A DNA stretch of 16,212 nucleotides from Opitutales bacterium (GTDB lineage Bacteria > Verrucomicrobiota > Verrucomicrobiia > Opitutales > UBA9783): contig JAFVCI010000105.1 in NCBI GenBank assembly GCA_017479315.1, forward strand, positions 1-16,212. Direction: 5' to 3'. How positions within the stretch are numbered: the stretch's first letter is position 1; every line of letters begins with the position of its first letter. The notes under the pieces are model-generated. The model saw nothing but the letters and a program-made list of their open reading frames with translations. It was not told the origin of the DNA and made no database searches. The translations under genes and the position numbers were made by a program. Shown piece after piece: positions 14,716-16,212 of the stretch.

Positions 14716-15852
14716 TTATGATCGCGTCCGCGGTTTCCCCGCGCGCAACCACGCTTCCATGAATTTGTCCAAATCGCCGTCCATCACACCTTGCACATCG
14801 GCGGTTTCGACATTCGTACGCAGATCCTTCACCATCCGATACGGCTGAAAGACATAACTGCGAATTTGGTAACCCCAGCCGATTTCGCCCTTTTCGCCGT
14901 AAAAACGCTCCATCGCCGAACGTTTCTCATCCTGCATCCGTTCGTACAAACGCGCTTTTAACACCGCCATCGCCGACGCGCGGTTTTTAATCTGCGAGCG
15001 GTCGTTCTGGCAGGTCACGACAATGCCCGTCGGGAAGTGGGTAATGCGCACGGCGGATTCGGTTTTGTTGACGTGTTGCCCGCCGGCACCGCTGGAACGA
15101 AACACATCGATACGAATGTCCTTTTCGTTGATCGGCACCTCAATATCGTCATTCAGCTCCGCCACGACATCCACCGCACAAAACGACGTATGGCGCTTAT
15201 GGTTGGCATCGAAGGGACTGAGGCGCACGAGACGATGGACACCGCGCTCCGCTTTTAAATAGCCATAGGCGTACAATCCGATCACGCGAAACGTTGCGCC
15301 CGAAATACCGGCTTCGTCGGCGGTTTGGAGTGCCTGCAAATCCAACGAAAATCCTTTGCGCTCCGCCCAACGCGTGTACATGCGCAATACCATGTTTGCC
15401 CAATCGCAGGCTTCGGTTCCGCCCGCACCGGCATGGATGGTCACAATGGCGTTGTTGGCGTCCATCGGTTCCGAAAAAAATGCCTGTAATTCCAGTTCAT
15501 CGAGGATGGCTTTCGTATCGGCAATCGCCTGCGTCAGTTCCTTCGTCCAAGCCGCTTCATCCGTTTCGGAAAGTTCCGAAGTTTTGCAAAATTCATAAAC
15601 ATCGCGCAGATTATCGACGGCAGCTTTTCCCTTTAAAATCGGCTCCAGCGCACGTTCCCGATCCCGCAATTCCCGTTGTAGCCGTTGGGCATCATCGAGG
15701 CGGTTCCCCGCCCACAATGTCTCGTCGCGCAACTGTTCCCGCAGAGAATGAAGTTTTTCGTTCAATGCTTCGAATTTCAGAACCGTCAACAGCGGCTCCC
15801 AACGATTGAGCAGCCGTTCCGTCGCATCTTTTAACTCGACCGCGATGAACAC
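14716..15852 (-). CDS. prfB: Peptide chain release factor 2 (RF2)
   Basis: RF2 ends translation at UGA and UAA. The 378-residue protein has the UGA-recognising tripeptide SPF (212-214, in LVRLSPFDANHKRHTSF) and the peptidyl-release motif GGQ (257-259, in SSGAGGQHVNKTESAVR), followed by HFPTGIVVTCQNDRSQ. The C-terminus DGDLDKFMEAWLRAGK is also typical. The start is GTG at 15852, the only initiator between an upstream in-frame stop and the conserved region; the N-terminus then aligns without gaps in length with E. coli RF2. There is no programmed frameshift: where many prfB genes have CTT TGA C near codon 26, this one reads VLKFEA straight through. The UGA autoregulation is therefore absent. 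It ends in TAA. No clear Shine-Dalgarno is present. Confidence 0.96.
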   Translation of the reverse strand: MFIAVELKDATERLLNRWEPLLTVLKFEALNEKLHSLREQLRDETLWAGNRLDDAQRLQRELRDRERALEPILKGKAAVDNLRDVYEFCKTSELSETDEAAWTKELTQAIADTKAILDELELQAFFSEPMDANNAIVTIHAGAGGTEACDWANMVLRMYTRWAERKGFSLDLQALQTADEAGISGATFRVIGLYAYGYLKAERGVHRLVRLSPFDANHKRHTSFCAVDVVAELNDDIEVPINEKDIRIDVFRSSGAGGQHVNKTESAVRITHFPTGIVVTCQNDRSQIKNRASAMAVLKARLYERMQDEKRSAMERFYGEKGEIGWGYQIRSYVFQPYRMVKDLRTNVETADVQGVMDGDLDKFMEAWLRAGKPRTRS

Positions 15853-16041
15853 ACATTCAAGGTAGGAAGGAGGAGGGATGAGAGCAAGGCGGAAGTGTCA
15901 GGCAGGATGGCGACCGATTTAACCTGCCGCAGGATATTGCGGATATTGTCTTTTTTAAAGAGATTGGACTGAATTACGCTTTTCTGCATTACTCGAACGG
16001 TATCAAAACAACCAAGAACTCCCGCCGGATGCGATGATTGA

Positions 16042-16212
16042 GTTGTCTCTTTCAGGAATTTGTTTTCTTGCAAAGATCAGATCCCGCACACCTCTCCGAC
16101 CTTCATCACCATCTTTCAATGCGATCTTCTAAGCTACGACGTACCAAACCTTCATCTTCGCGTTTGTTGTTCCAAAGGCACTTATATTCGTTCCCTGGCG
16201 CACGACATCGGC
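16042..16212 (+). pseudogene. truB: TruB (tRNA pseudouridine 55 synthase) fragment
   Basis: The frame ending at the window edge reads TFITIFQCDLLSYDVPNLHL, then RVCCSKGTYIRSLAHDIG. CSKGTYIR-L--D-G is the diagnostic TruB motif, and the preceding segment fits too. The catalytic half of TruB (about 150 residues with GH-GTLDP and the catalytic Asp) should lie upstream on the plus strand, but only about 190 bases separate this motif's frame from prfB, and none of the three frames there contains it. An in-frame stop (16039-16041) lies just before the fragment. One more weak hint of homology, NNQELPPDAMIEL and FLAK around 15997-16073, is in another frame. The gene therefore looks truncated and shifted, probably a remnant left by a rearrangement. 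The C-terminal part lies outside the window. Confidence 0.65.

Noticed and set aside
15831..16073. Minus-strand 80-codon frame overlapping the start of prfB
   Set aside because: It overlaps prfB in another frame, lies opposite the TruB remnant and has no recognisable motif.

Overview
The window looks like part of a bacterial chromosome, most plausibly a Verrucomicrobiota/Opitutales-like, host-associated lineage. That placement is an inference from the style of the SUF proteins, a DUF502 membrane protein, weak Shine-Dalgarno sites and many lineage-specific secreted proteins; no 16S or other marker is present. About half the genes are recognisable housekeeping genes (SUF Fe-S assembly, RF2, a DHH phosphoesterase, a MscS-type channel, a TruB fragment). 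The rest are secreted or coiled-coil proteins that I do not recognise.

Layout. Positions 1-945 (minus) hold the N-terminal part of a membrane-anchored coiled-coil protein that runs off the left edge through perfect 18-bp repeats. Positions 1188-6477 (minus) hold a SUF cluster in the order sufC, three small secreted paralogues, sufB, sufD, sufT. The paralogues sit inside the cluster, between sufC and sufB. SufB carries an in-frame TAG and the third paralogue a 1-nt frameshift. Positions 6710-8536 (plus) encode a large secreted helical protein, followed by a 535-bp gap with no supported gene, then a DUF502 membrane protein (9072-9740, plus). Positions 9977-11449 (minus) encode a Lys/Glu-rich protein with a tetranucleotide repeat near its start. 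A divergent promoter region leads to a short mscS gene, which overlaps an NrnA-like DHH gene interrupted by an in-frame TGA. Next come a secreted beta-solenoid-like protein (13453-14607, plus), prfB (RF2, minus) and a TruB fragment at the right edge.

How it fits together. SufC is the ATPase of the SufBCD scaffold, SufB and SufD are its partners, and SufT is a DUF59 maturation factor; no sufS is visible. All three stop codons occur at natural gene ends here, and RF2 keeps its SPF and GGQ motifs, so the internal TAG and TGA are better read as disruptive mutations (or assembly errors) than as recoding. Four damaged genes (sufB, paralogue 3, the DHH gene, truB) beside expanded repeats and secreted families suggest a genome undergoing decay, typical of a host-restricted bacterium.
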